Shown here: positions 6,086 through 11,707 of the stretch, one piece after another
Layout: each line of letters starts with the position of its first letter
How positions within the stretch are numbered: position 1 is the stretch's first letter
Source: Burkholderiales bacterium
GTDB taxonomy: Bacteria > Pseudomonadota > Gammaproteobacteria > Burkholderiales > Burkholderiaceae_C
Length of the DNA stretch: 11,707 nt
Direction of reading: 5' to 3'
NCBI GenBank assembly: GCA_025352345.1
Contig: JANXTP010000193.1
Location: forward strand, 1 to 11,707
The notes under the pieces: generated by a model
Seen by the model: only the letters and a program-made list of their open reading frames with translations
Told to the model about the DNA's origin: nothing
The model's database searches: none
Translations under genes and position numbers: made by a program

Positions 6086-7300
6086 ATGGCCATCGAAATG
6101 ATCGAAGAATTTGACCTCGGCACGCAGATCAAGGTGATCGGCGTCGGCGGCGGCGGCGGCAACGCGGTCGAACACATGATCACGCAGGGCGTGCAAGGCG
6201 TGGAGTTCGTCTGCGCCAACACCGATGCGCAGGCGCTCAACCGCTCCGGTGCGCACCAGCTGATCCAGCTCGGCAGCAGCGGCCTCGGCGCCGGCGCCAA
6301 GCCCGATGTTGGCAAGGCCGCGGCGCTGGAGGCTGAAGAACGCATCCGTTCGGCGATCGTCGGTTCGAACATGCTGTTCATCACCGCCGGCATGGGCGGC
6401 GGCACCGGCACTGGCGCGGCGCCGGTGATCGCGCGCATCGCGAAGGAAATGGGCATCCTGACCGTGGGTGTGGTGACCAAGCCCTTCGACTTCGAGGGCA
6501 ACCGCCGCATGAAGATGGCCGACGTCGGCCTGGCCGAACTCGAAGCCAATGTCGATTCGCTGATCGTGGTGCTCAACGAGAAGCTGCTCGAGGTGCTGGG
6601 CGACGACGTGACGCAGGACCAGGCCTTCGCCGAGGCCAACGACGTGCTGAAGAACGCAGTCGGCGGTATCAGCGACATCATTCACATGCACGGCATGGTC
6701 AACGTCGACTTCGAGGACGTGAAGACGGTGATGAGCGAACCCGGCAAGGCGATGATGGGCACCGCCCAGGCTGGCGGCCCCGACCGCGCGACCAAGGCCG
6801 CCGATGCAGCGGTGGCCTGCCCGCTGCTCGAAGGCATCGACCTGTCGGGCGCCAAGGGCGTGCTGGTGCTGATTGCTGCCAACCGCAGCACGCTGAAGTT
6901 GTCGGAAAGCAAGAACGCGATGAACACCATCCGCCGCTATGCGGCCGAGGATGCGCATGTGATCTTCGGCACCGTCTACGACGAAAGCCTGGGCGACCAG
7001 TTGCGCGTGACGGTGATCGCCACCGGCCTGAGCCCGGCGCGCCGCCAGCAGGCACCGATCAGCGTGGTGCACAGCGCCCCCCTGCGCCGCACCGGCACGG
7101 ACGATCTGCCGATTCTGAACAATGCGGTCGGCCACCCGGTGGGGGCGATGATGGGCAGCGCAGCCGGCCCCGACTACGGCGGCATGAACACCCCCAGCGT
7201 CTGGCGCACCCGCACGGCCGCCGCCAAGGTGGACGCGCTGGCCAGCAATGGCATGGACGAGATCGAGATTCCGGCGTTTCTGCGCAAGCAGGCCGACTGA
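6086..7300 (+). CDS. ftsZ: Cell division protein FtsZ (tubulin-like GTPase)
   Basis: FtsZ polymerises with GTP into the ring that marks the division site and organises septal wall synthesis. The 404-residue product has an N-terminal GTP-binding domain with GVGGGGGNAV (19-28), NTDAQAL (45-51), the tubulin signature GMGGGTGTGAAP (102-113) and TKPFDFEG (131-138). The T7 catalytic loop is NVDFEDVKTVM (206-216), and its acidic residues complete the active site of the neighbouring subunit. A variable linker of about 70 residues (317-389) leads to DEIEIPAFLRKQAD (391-404), the conserved C-terminal peptide that contacts FtsA and other partners. GGAGA lies five bases before the ATG. All key residues are present. 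It follows ftsA after a 201-base spacer and is probably served by extra promoters upstream, as in other dcw clusters. Confidence 0.98.
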   Translation: MAIEMIEEFDLGTQIKVIGVGGGGGNAVEHMITQGVQGVEFVCANTDAQALNRSGAHQLIQLGSSGLGAGAKPDVGKAAALEAEERIRSAIVGSNMLFITAGMGGGTGTGAAPVIARIAKEMGILTVGVVTKPFDFEGNRRMKMADVGLAELEANVDSLIVVLNEKLLEVLGDDVTQDQAFAEANDVLKNAVGGISDIIHMHGMVNVDFEDVKTVMSEPGKAMMGTAQAGGPDRATKAADAAVACPLLEGIDLSGAKGVLVLIAANRSTLKLSESKNAMNTIRRYAAEDAHVIFGTVYDESLGDQLRVTVIATGLSPARRQQAPISVVHSAPLRRTGTDDLPILNNAVGHPVGAMMGSAAGPDYGGMNTPSVWRTRTAAAKVDALASNGMDEIEIPAFLRKQAD

Positions 7301-7327
7301 TCAGTGGCCCCCCAGTCGCTGGCGCTC

Positions 7328-7348
7328 CTGCCCCCAAGGGGCGCCGCC
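7328..7348. repeat. Second copy of the GC-rich intergenic repeat core
   Basis: CTGCCCCC-AAGGGG-CGCCGCC here matches CTGCCCCCC-AGGGGGG-CGCCGCC at 1299-1321, differing only in the lengths of the C and G runs. Both copies also have GTCGCT upstream (7316-7321 here, 1282-1287 there). The copies fall only in intergenic DNA. The flanks downstream of the core do not align convincingly, so the full element boundaries are unclear. Confidence 0.5.
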
Positions 7349-7352
7349 TTCG

Positions 7353-7372
7353 GCCCGGGTCACCCGGGCTTT
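7353..7372 (+). terminator. Terminator-like hairpin after ftsZ
   Basis: GCCCGGG (7353-7359), the loop TCA and CCCGGGC (7363-7369) form a perfect 7-bp GC stem followed by only three T residues (7370-7372). It begins 53 bases after the ftsZ stop and lies before a possible lpxC promoter, so it may partly end dcw transcription. The short T-run makes efficient intrinsic termination doubtful, and the region is also repeat-like. Confidence 0.4.
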
Positions 7373-7413
7373 GGCGTGGCTTGATGACACCGCAGCGCTG
7401 GGGTTGTCCTCTC

Positions 7414-7419
7414 TAGAAT
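7414..7419 (+). promoter_or_regulatory. Possible -10 box of an lpxC promoter
   Basis: TAGAAT differs from the TATAAT consensus at one position and ends six bases before the preferred lpxC ATG at 7426. It is an AT-rich island in GC-rich DNA. No good -35 box lies at 16-18 bp spacing (the bases there are GC-rich). If used, transcription would begin at or next to the start codon, giving a leaderless or nearly leaderless mRNA. This is consistent with the absence of a Shine-Dalgarno before lpxC. Confidence 0.35.
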
Positions 7420-7425
7420 CAAGTG

Positions 7426-8361
7426 ATGCTGGCCCAACGCACGCTGAAATCCCTGACCCGAGCCGTTGGCGTTGGCGTGCACGGTGGACAGCGGGTCGAA
7501 ATGACCTTGCGACCGGCGCCTGCCGACAGCGGGGTCGTGTTCCGACGGGTCGATCTGCCGCAGCCGGTGGACATTCCGGTGCGTCCCGGCTCGGTGTGCG
7601 ACACCCGCATGGCGACCACCTTGTCGCCCGGGGGTGACCCCGGTGCGCCCAAGGTCAACACGGTCGAGCACCTGCTGTCGGCGTGTGCGGGCCTGGGCAT
7701 CGACAACCTGATCGTCGACATCACCGCTGAAGAGCTGCCCATCCTCGATGGCTCGGCGGCGTCGTTCGTGTTCCTTTTGCAAAGCGCCGGCATCGCGTTG
7801 CAGGATGCGCCCAAGCGCTTCCTGCGCCTGCGCAGGCCCGTGGAGGTGCGCGAAGGCGAGGGCGCCAGCCTGAAGTGGGCGCGGCTCGAACCGTTCGACG
7901 GCTACAGGCTGACCTTCGAGATCGACTTCGATCACCCGGCCGTCAACCAGACCGGCCAGCACGTGGTCTTCGACATGGGCTCGGGCCAGTACAAGCGCGA
8001 GATCGCGCGAGCCCGCACCTTCGGCTTCACGAAGGACGTCGAACTGATGCGTTCGCGCGGCCTGGGCCTGGGCGGCAGCCTCGACAACGTGGTGGTGGTG
8101 GACGATTACAAAGTGCTGAACAGCGGCGGGCTGCGCTACGGCGACGAGTTCGCCAAGCACAAGATCCTCGACGCGATCGGTGATCTGTATGTGTTCGGCC
8201 ACCCGCTGATCGGCGCTTACAGCGCGTTCAAGTCGGGCCACGCGCTCAACAGCAAGCTGGTGCGCGCGGTGCTCGCGGCTGCAGACGCGTTCGAGATCGT
8301 CACCTTCGCCGATGAATCGAAGGCCCCCACCGGTCTGGCCGAACTGGCTCCAGCGTGGTGA
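7426..8361 (+). CDS. lpxC: UDP-3-O-acyl-N-acetylglucosamine deacetylase LpxC
   Basis: LpxC is the zinc-dependent cytoplasmic deacetylase that commits UDP-3-O-acyl-GlcNAc to lipid A synthesis. From the chosen ATG the product is 311 residues, normal for the family. It begins MLAQRTLKSLTRAVGVGVHGG, the usual LpxC opening. TVEHLLSA (79-86) supplies the catalytic Glu81 and zinc ligand His82. KHKILDAIGDLYVFG (244-258) supplies zinc ligands His245 and Asp249. SGHALN (270-275) contains the conserved active-site His272. A GTG one codon upstream (7423) could also start the frame, but the ATG fits family N-termini better. There is no Shine-Dalgarno; a -10-like TAGAAT lies six bases upstream. Placement after ftsZ is common in proteobacterial dcw clusters. 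Confidence 0.96.
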   Translation: MLAQRTLKSLTRAVGVGVHGGQRVEMTLRPAPADSGVVFRRVDLPQPVDIPVRPGSVCDTRMATTLSPGGDPGAPKVNTVEHLLSACAGLGIDNLIVDITAEELPILDGSAASFVFLLQSAGIALQDAPKRFLRLRRPVEVREGEGASLKWARLEPFDGYRLTFEIDFDHPAVNQTGQHVVFDMGSGQYKREIARARTFGFTKDVELMRSRGLGLGGSLDNVVVVDDYKVLNSGGLRYGDEFAKHKILDAIGDLYVFGHPLIGAYSAFKSGHALNSKLVRAVLAAADAFEIVTFADESKAPTGLAELAPAW

Positions 8362-8411
8362 GCGGTTTGTTTGCACTGCGGTACGCTGCCGCAAACTGAA
8401 AGTCTGATGAC

Positions 8412-8618
8412 ATGGTGGTCTTCGCTTGGGTGATGGGCTCGATCGTGGCGCTGATGGGTGGCATCAGCCTGGTGTCTTTCGCGATCTTCATCGGCACGGG
8501 CATCGACCTGTGGCTCAAGCGCGCCCGGCAGTTCCGCCGTTATGCGTTCGCGGCCGTGCTGTTCTGGTTCAACGTCTGGGTCTGGGGCACCGTGATGAAG
8601 ATCCTGATCAACTGGTGA
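8412..8618 (+). CDS. Small two-helix membrane protein, function unknown
   Basis: The 68-residue product has two hydrophobic stretches, about residues 4-29 and 44-66. Between them is a short basic loop, LKRARQFRRY (35-44). By the positive-inside rule the loop should be cytoplasmic with both termini outside. The second helix is unusually aromatic (FWFNVWVWG, 51-59). I do not recognise a family. The start is supported only weakly: CTGAAAG (8396-8402) lies nine bases before the ATG at 8412. Reality is argued by the clean two-helix pattern and by the good fit in the 50-base gap after lpxC, ending 6 bases before the convergent hydrolase gene. TGCGG (8377-8381) and CCGCA (8389-8393) could form a hairpin in the lpxC spacer, without a T-run. 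Confidence 0.7.
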   Translation: MVVFAWVMGSIVALMGGISLVSFAIFIGTGIDLWLKRARQFRRYAFAAVLFWFNVWVWGTVMKILINW

Positions 8619-8624
8619 TTCGGT

Positions 8625-9236
8625 TCAGCGTTGTTCCAGACCCAGAAAGTCGCGCACCGCGGTAAACGATGCGTCGAAGTCGCTCAGTGCATGGTCGCCG
8701 CCTTCGAGCAGACGCATGGTGCAGCCCGCATAGCGCGCCGCCATCTCGCGCCAGTCCAGCACCTCGTCACCTTTCGCGATGACGGCGAAATAGCGCTGCG
8801 GCTGCGTGATGGCTGCAGGCGTCATTGCCTGCAGGTCGGCGATGAATTCGGGCCGGAAGAAGAACCGTTCGTCGCTGTGCCAGGTGGTGGTCTCACCGAT
8901 CCGGTCGGCCAGATCGCGCGCGGGTTGCACCGCCGGGTTCAGCAGCACGACGCGAACCGACTCATCCCATCGCTCGGCCAGCACCGTCGCATAGAAGCCG
9001 CCAAGCGAACTGCCGACCACGGCGGTCTGCGCCAACGGCCAGTCGGCGGTGCCGTGCGCCAGCAGATCGATCGCTTCGCGCGGAGATGGTGGCAGTTGAG
9101 GACACCACCAGTGGATGTCAGGTCGGTGCGCATGCACCCAATCGCGAAACTGTCGGGCCTTGGTCGATTGCGGTGACGAGCGAAATCCGTGCAGATAGAG
9201 CAGATGCGAGACGGACCGCGTGCCGGCAGCGGGCAC
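8625..9236 (-). CDS. yqiA: YqiA-type alpha/beta-fold esterase
   Basis: The 203-residue product matches the YqiA family of small alpha/beta-hydrolase esterases. It opens with LLYLHGFRSSPQS (12-24), the oxyanion-side HG motif of the family. The nucleophile elbow is GSSLGG (75-80) with Ser77. The probable acid is Asp157 in KGDEVLDW, and the catalytic His is His182 in GGDHALSDF. It has no signal peptide, so it should be cytoplasmic. The natural substrate is not known from this sequence; E. coli YqiA hydrolyses short acyl esters. The start is GTG (9236-9234), supported by AAGGG (9248-9244) seven bases upstream, inside the end of mpl. Only three bases separate it from the mpl stop, so coupling is very likely. 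No ATG upstream of the conserved LLYLHGF block offers a better start. Confidence 0.88.
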   Translation of the reverse strand: MPAAGTRSVSHLLYLHGFRSSPQSTKARQFRDWVHAHRPDIHWWCPQLPPSPREAIDLLAHGTADWPLAQTAVVGSSLGGFYATVLAERWDESVRVVLLNPAVQPARDLADRIGETTTWHSDERFFFRPEFIADLQAMTPAAITQPQRYFAVIAKGDEVLDWREMAARYAGCTMRLLEGGDHALSDFDASFTAVRDFLGLEQR

Positions 9237-9239
9237 TGA

Positions 9240-10649
9240 TCAGCCCTTGGCCGCGAGCGCCTGCAACAGCAGATCGTGCACGCCGCCGAAGCCGCCGTTG
9301 CTCATGCACAGCACATGGTCGCCGGGCTTCGCTGCGGCGACAACCTGAGCAACCAGCGTGTCGATGCGGTCGATGACCGAGGCCAACTGGCCCAGCGGGG
9401 CCAATGCCTGTGCCGCGTCCCAGCCGAGGCCCCCACCGTGACAGAACGACAGATCGGCCTCTTCCAGCGCCCACGGCAGCTGGGCCTTCATCGTGCCCTG
9501 CTTCATCGTGTTCGATCGCGGCTCGAACACCGCGAGGATCCGCGGCCGCGTCTGCGTCGCCGGGTTCCAGCGTGCATCGATCTGGCGGCGCAGCCCATTG
9601 ATCGTGGTGCGCATCGCGGTCGGGTGGTGCGCGAAATCGTCGTAGACGCTGACCCCGGCCACGCTGCCACGCAGTTCCAGCCGGCGGCGCACGTTCTCGA
9701 AGGTCGACAGCGCCTGGGCTGCCACCTCGGCCCCAACGCCCATGTGATCGGCGGCGGCGATGGCCGCCAGCGCGTTCAGCTGGTTGTGTTCACCGGCCAA
9801 CGCCCACTCGACGCGCGCTTGCCGCATGCTGCCACGCAGCACATCGAAAGCATGCGGCTCGCCGCGAGCGCGCCACTCGCCAGGTGTTTCCTTGCGGGCG
9901 CCGAAGCGCACCACCTCGCTCCAGCAGCCGACGCCGAGCACGCGCTGCAGGGCCTCATCGCGCGCATTGACGACGAGTCGGCCCGAGCCATGCGGGCCGG
10001 TCCCCGGCACCGTGCGCACCAAGTGGTGGAACTGTCGTTCGATCGCTGCCAGGTTGTCGAAGATGTCGGCGTGGTCGAACTCCAGATTGTTCAGCACCGC
10101 GGTGCGTGCCCGGTAATGGACGAACTTGCTGCGCTTGTCGAAGAAGGCGGTGTCGTACTCGTCGGCTTCGATAACGAATGGCGCGTTCGGGCTCCTCGAT
10201 CCCAGCCGAGCGGACACGCCGAAATTCAACGGCACCCCGCCGACCAGAAAGCCCGGCGCCAGCCCGGCTTTTTCCAGGATCCAGGCAAGCATCGCGGTGG
10301 TCGTCGTCTTGCCGTGGGTGCCGGCCACCGCCAGCACATGGCGGCCTTGCAGCACCTGTTCGGCCAGCCACTGCGGGCCGCTGGTGTAGGGCGCGCCGGC
10401 ATCGAGCACCGCTTCCATCAGCGGGTTGCCGCGCGCGACCACATTGCCGACCACGAACACATCGGGGCGCAGCGCCAACTGGTCGGCGCCATAGCCTTCG
10501 ATCAGCTCGATGCCGAGCGCGCGGAGCTGATCGCTCATCGGTGGGTAGACGCCGCTGTCGCAGCCGGTCACCCGGTGCCCGGTCTCATGCGCCAGGGCCG
10601 CCAGCCCCCCCATGAAGGTGCCGCAGATACCCAGGATGTGGATGTGCAT
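9240..10649 (-). CDS. mpl: Murein tripeptide ligase Mpl
   Basis: Mpl recycles cell-wall peptide by ligating L-Ala-gamma-D-Glu-meso-DAP released from old murein onto UDP-MurNAc, bypassing MurC, MurD and MurE. The 469 residues carry three Mur-ligase domains. MHIHILGICGTFMGG (1-15) and DSGVYPPMSDQL (31-42) are typical of Mpl. The P-loop is GTHGKTTTT (110-118), with EADEYDTAFFDKRSKF (161-176), NNLEFDHADIF (187-197) and GEHNQLNALAA (286-296). The C-terminal domain has DDFAHHPTA (337-345) and FEPRSNTMKQG (375-385). DKRSKF and EPRSNTMK separate it from MurC, encoded on the plus strand. The ATG is set by the canonical N-terminus; no good Shine-Dalgarno precedes it. It lies 75 bases after hemL, a gap in which I see no promoter or terminator, so co-transcription from hemL is plausible. 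Confidence 0.95.
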   Translation of the reverse strand: MHIHILGICGTFMGGLAALAHETGHRVTGCDSGVYPPMSDQLRALGIELIEGYGADQLALRPDVFVVGNVVARGNPLMEAVLDAGAPYTSGPQWLAEQVLQGRHVLAVAGTHGKTTTTAMLAWILEKAGLAPGFLVGGVPLNFGVSARLGSRSPNAPFVIEADEYDTAFFDKRSKFVHYRARTAVLNNLEFDHADIFDNLAAIERQFHHLVRTVPGTGPHGSGRLVVNARDEALQRVLGVGCWSEVVRFGARKETPGEWRARGEPHAFDVLRGSMRQARVEWALAGEHNQLNALAAIAAADHMGVGAEVAAQALSTFENVRRRLELRGSVAGVSVYDDFAHHPTAMRTTINGLRRQIDARWNPATQTRPRILAVFEPRSNTMKQGTMKAQLPWALEEADLSFCHGGGLGWDAAQALAPLGQLASVIDRIDTLVAQVVAAAKPGDHVLCMSNGGFGGVHDLLLQALAAKG

Positions 10650-10724
10650 GGAGTCGCGAGGTTCAGGTTGCCGAGGCCGAAGGCGCCGACACGGTGCGCC
10701 GGCAGGAGGCTGGTGTCGTCAGCG

Positions 10725-11707
10725 TCAGTGTTGCAAGGCTTGTGCCGCGGCAGCGGCGGTCGCCGCAATGTCTTCAGGCCGGTGCGCCGCACTGACGAAT
10801 CCAGCCTCGTACAACGCGGGTGCCAGGTAGACCCCGCGGTCGAGCATCGCGTGGAAGAACTGGTTGAAGCGTGCCTTGTCGGTGGCCAGCACGGCGGGAT
10901 AGTTCTGCGGCAGTTCGGACGCGAAGAAGAAGCCGAACATGCCGCCTTCACTGTCGGTGGCCATCGGCACACCGGCCGCCTTGGCGGCAGCGGCCAGTCC
11001 GCCGACCAGTTGCCGGGTGCTGGCGGCCAGTGCCTCGTAGAAGCCGGGCTTCTGGATTTCACGCAGCGTTGCCAGGCCGCAGGCCGTGGCCACCGGATTG
11101 CCCGACAGCGTGCCGGCCTGGTAGACCGGGCCCAACGGCGCCAGTTGCTCCATCACCGCGCGCCGCCCGCCGAATGCCGCCAGCGGCATGCCGCCGCCGA
11201 TCACCTTGCCGAACACACTGACATCGGGCGCGAAGCCGGGAATCAATTGCTTGTACAAAGACTGCGCGCCGCCGAGCGCGACGCGGAAGCCGGTCATCAC
11301 CTCGTCGAACACCAGCAGCACGCCATGCTTCGTGCAAAGCTCGCGCAACCGGGCCATGAACGGCACGCTGGCGCGCACGAAATTCATGTTGCCGCAGATC
11401 GGCTCGATCATCACGCAGGCCATGTCGGCGGCGTGCAGGCTGAATGCCTCTTCGAGCTGGGCGACGTTGTTGTATTCGAGCACAACGGTGTGCTTGACGA
11501 CATCGTCCGGCACGCCGGCGCTGGTCGGGTTGCCGAAGGTGGCCAGGCCCGAGCCGGCTTTCACCAGCAGCGCGTCGGCATGGCCGTGGTAGCAGCCCTC
11601 GAACTTGATGATCTTGGCCCGGCCGGTGGCGCCGCGCGCCAGGCGCAGCGCGCTCATCGCGGCCTCGGTGCCCGAACTGACGAGCCGGATCTGGTCCATG
11701 CTCGGCA
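10725..11707 (-). CDS. hemL: Glutamate-1-semialdehyde 2,1-aminomutase, N-terminus off window
   Basis: HemL is the PLP-dependent aminomutase that converts glutamate-1-semialdehyde to 5-aminolevulinate, the committed C5-route precursor of heme. The visible part includes 324 residues from the first in-window Met. The frame continues to the right edge (the preceding codons read Pro-Ser), so that Met is internal and about 100 N-terminal residues are missing. Counting from that Met, family blocks are SSGTEAAMSALRLARG (8-23), KFEGCYHGHAD (32-42), FDEVMTGFR (131-139), FGKVIGGGMPLAAFGG (163-178) with the PLP Lys165, and GTLSGNP (196-202). The C-terminus is complete, ending at a TGA (10727-10725). The gene appears intact as far as visible. 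It is first of the minus-strand run hemL-mpl-yqiA; the metabolic link to the other two is not obvious. Confidence 0.95.
   Translation of the reverse strand, partial: PSMDQIRLVSSGTEAAMSALRLARGATGRAKIIKFEGCYHGHADALLVKAGSGLATFGNPTSAGVPDDVVKHTVVLEYNNVAQLEEAFSLHAADMACVMIEPICGNMNFVRASVPFMARLRELCTKHGVLLVFDEVMTGFRVALGGAQSLYKQLIPGFAPDVSVFGKVIGGGMPLAAFGGRRAVMEQLAPLGPVYQAGTLSGNPVATACGLATLREIQKPGFYEALAASTRQLVGGLAAAAKAAGVPMATDSEGGMFGFFFASELPQNYPAVLATDKARFNQFFHAMLDRGVYLAPALYEAGFVSAAHRPEDIAATAAAAAQALQH

Noticed and set aside
8369..8396. GTTTGC/GCAAAC inverted repeat after lpxC as a terminator
   Set aside because: The loop is long (16 bases), a competing stem uses some of the same bases, and no T-run follows.
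9240..10649. Mpl as a second MurC paralogue forming a novel system with murC
   Set aside because: Motifs such as DKRSKF and EPRSNTMK identify it as the known recycling ligase Mpl. Having both murC and mpl is normal in proteobacteria.
1..11707. CRISPR array, tRNA or rRNA genes, insertion sequence, prophage or toxin-antitoxin genes
   Set aside because: No regularly spaced direct repeats, RNA-gene signatures, transposase or integrase motifs were seen. The window is almost fully occupied by housekeeping genes.

Overview
The window is GC-rich chromosomal DNA from a betaproteobacterium. I infer the order Burkholderiales, most likely the Rubrivivax/Leptothrix side of it. The basis is the protein style (FtsA, FtsZ ending in DEIEIPAFLRKQAD, MurG with a VSTTSHQRDNA segment), the gene order, and short GC-rich intergenic repeats of a kind I associate with that group. 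No database search was possible.

Plus strand, 185-8618: the distal half of the division and cell-wall (dcw) cluster in canonical order, murG-murC-ddl-ftsQ-ftsA-ftsZ, then lpxC and a 68-residue two-helix membrane protein of unknown function. MurG completes lipid II, MurC adds L-Ala to UDP-MurNAc, and Ddl makes D-Ala-D-Ala for the stem peptide. FtsQ, FtsA and FtsZ form the early divisome that uses these precursors at the septum. LpxC commits precursor to lipid A. Most junctions are tight: murC/ddl overlap by ATGA, and the ddl-ftsQ and ftsQ-ftsA gaps are 14 and 13 bp. Four junctions are loosened: upstream of murG (184 bp with no recognisable gene and two hairpins), murG-murC (85 bp of repeat-like sequence), ftsA-ftsZ (201 bp) and ftsZ-lpxC (a related GC-rich repeat, a terminator-like hairpin and a possible lpxC promoter).

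Minus strand, 11707-8625: hemL (N-terminus cut off by the right edge), then mpl (murein tripeptide recycling ligase) and a YqiA-type alpha/beta hydrolase, in that transcription order. This block converges on the plus-strand block with only 6 bp between the stop codons of the small membrane protein and the hydrolase.

The gene content is ordinary housekeeping, and I see no undescribed multi-gene system, phage, CRISPR array, RNA gene or insertion sequence. The most interesting structure is the murG-murC junction. A GC-rich repeat-like segment is flanked by CATGA on both sides. It forms a 30-codon mini-ORF joined by ATGA overlaps to murG upstream and murC downstream, and its last hairpin covers the murC Shine-Dalgarno. 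Also notable are a MurG lacking the usual HEQN motif and an lpxC start with a -10-like box only 6 bp upstream.
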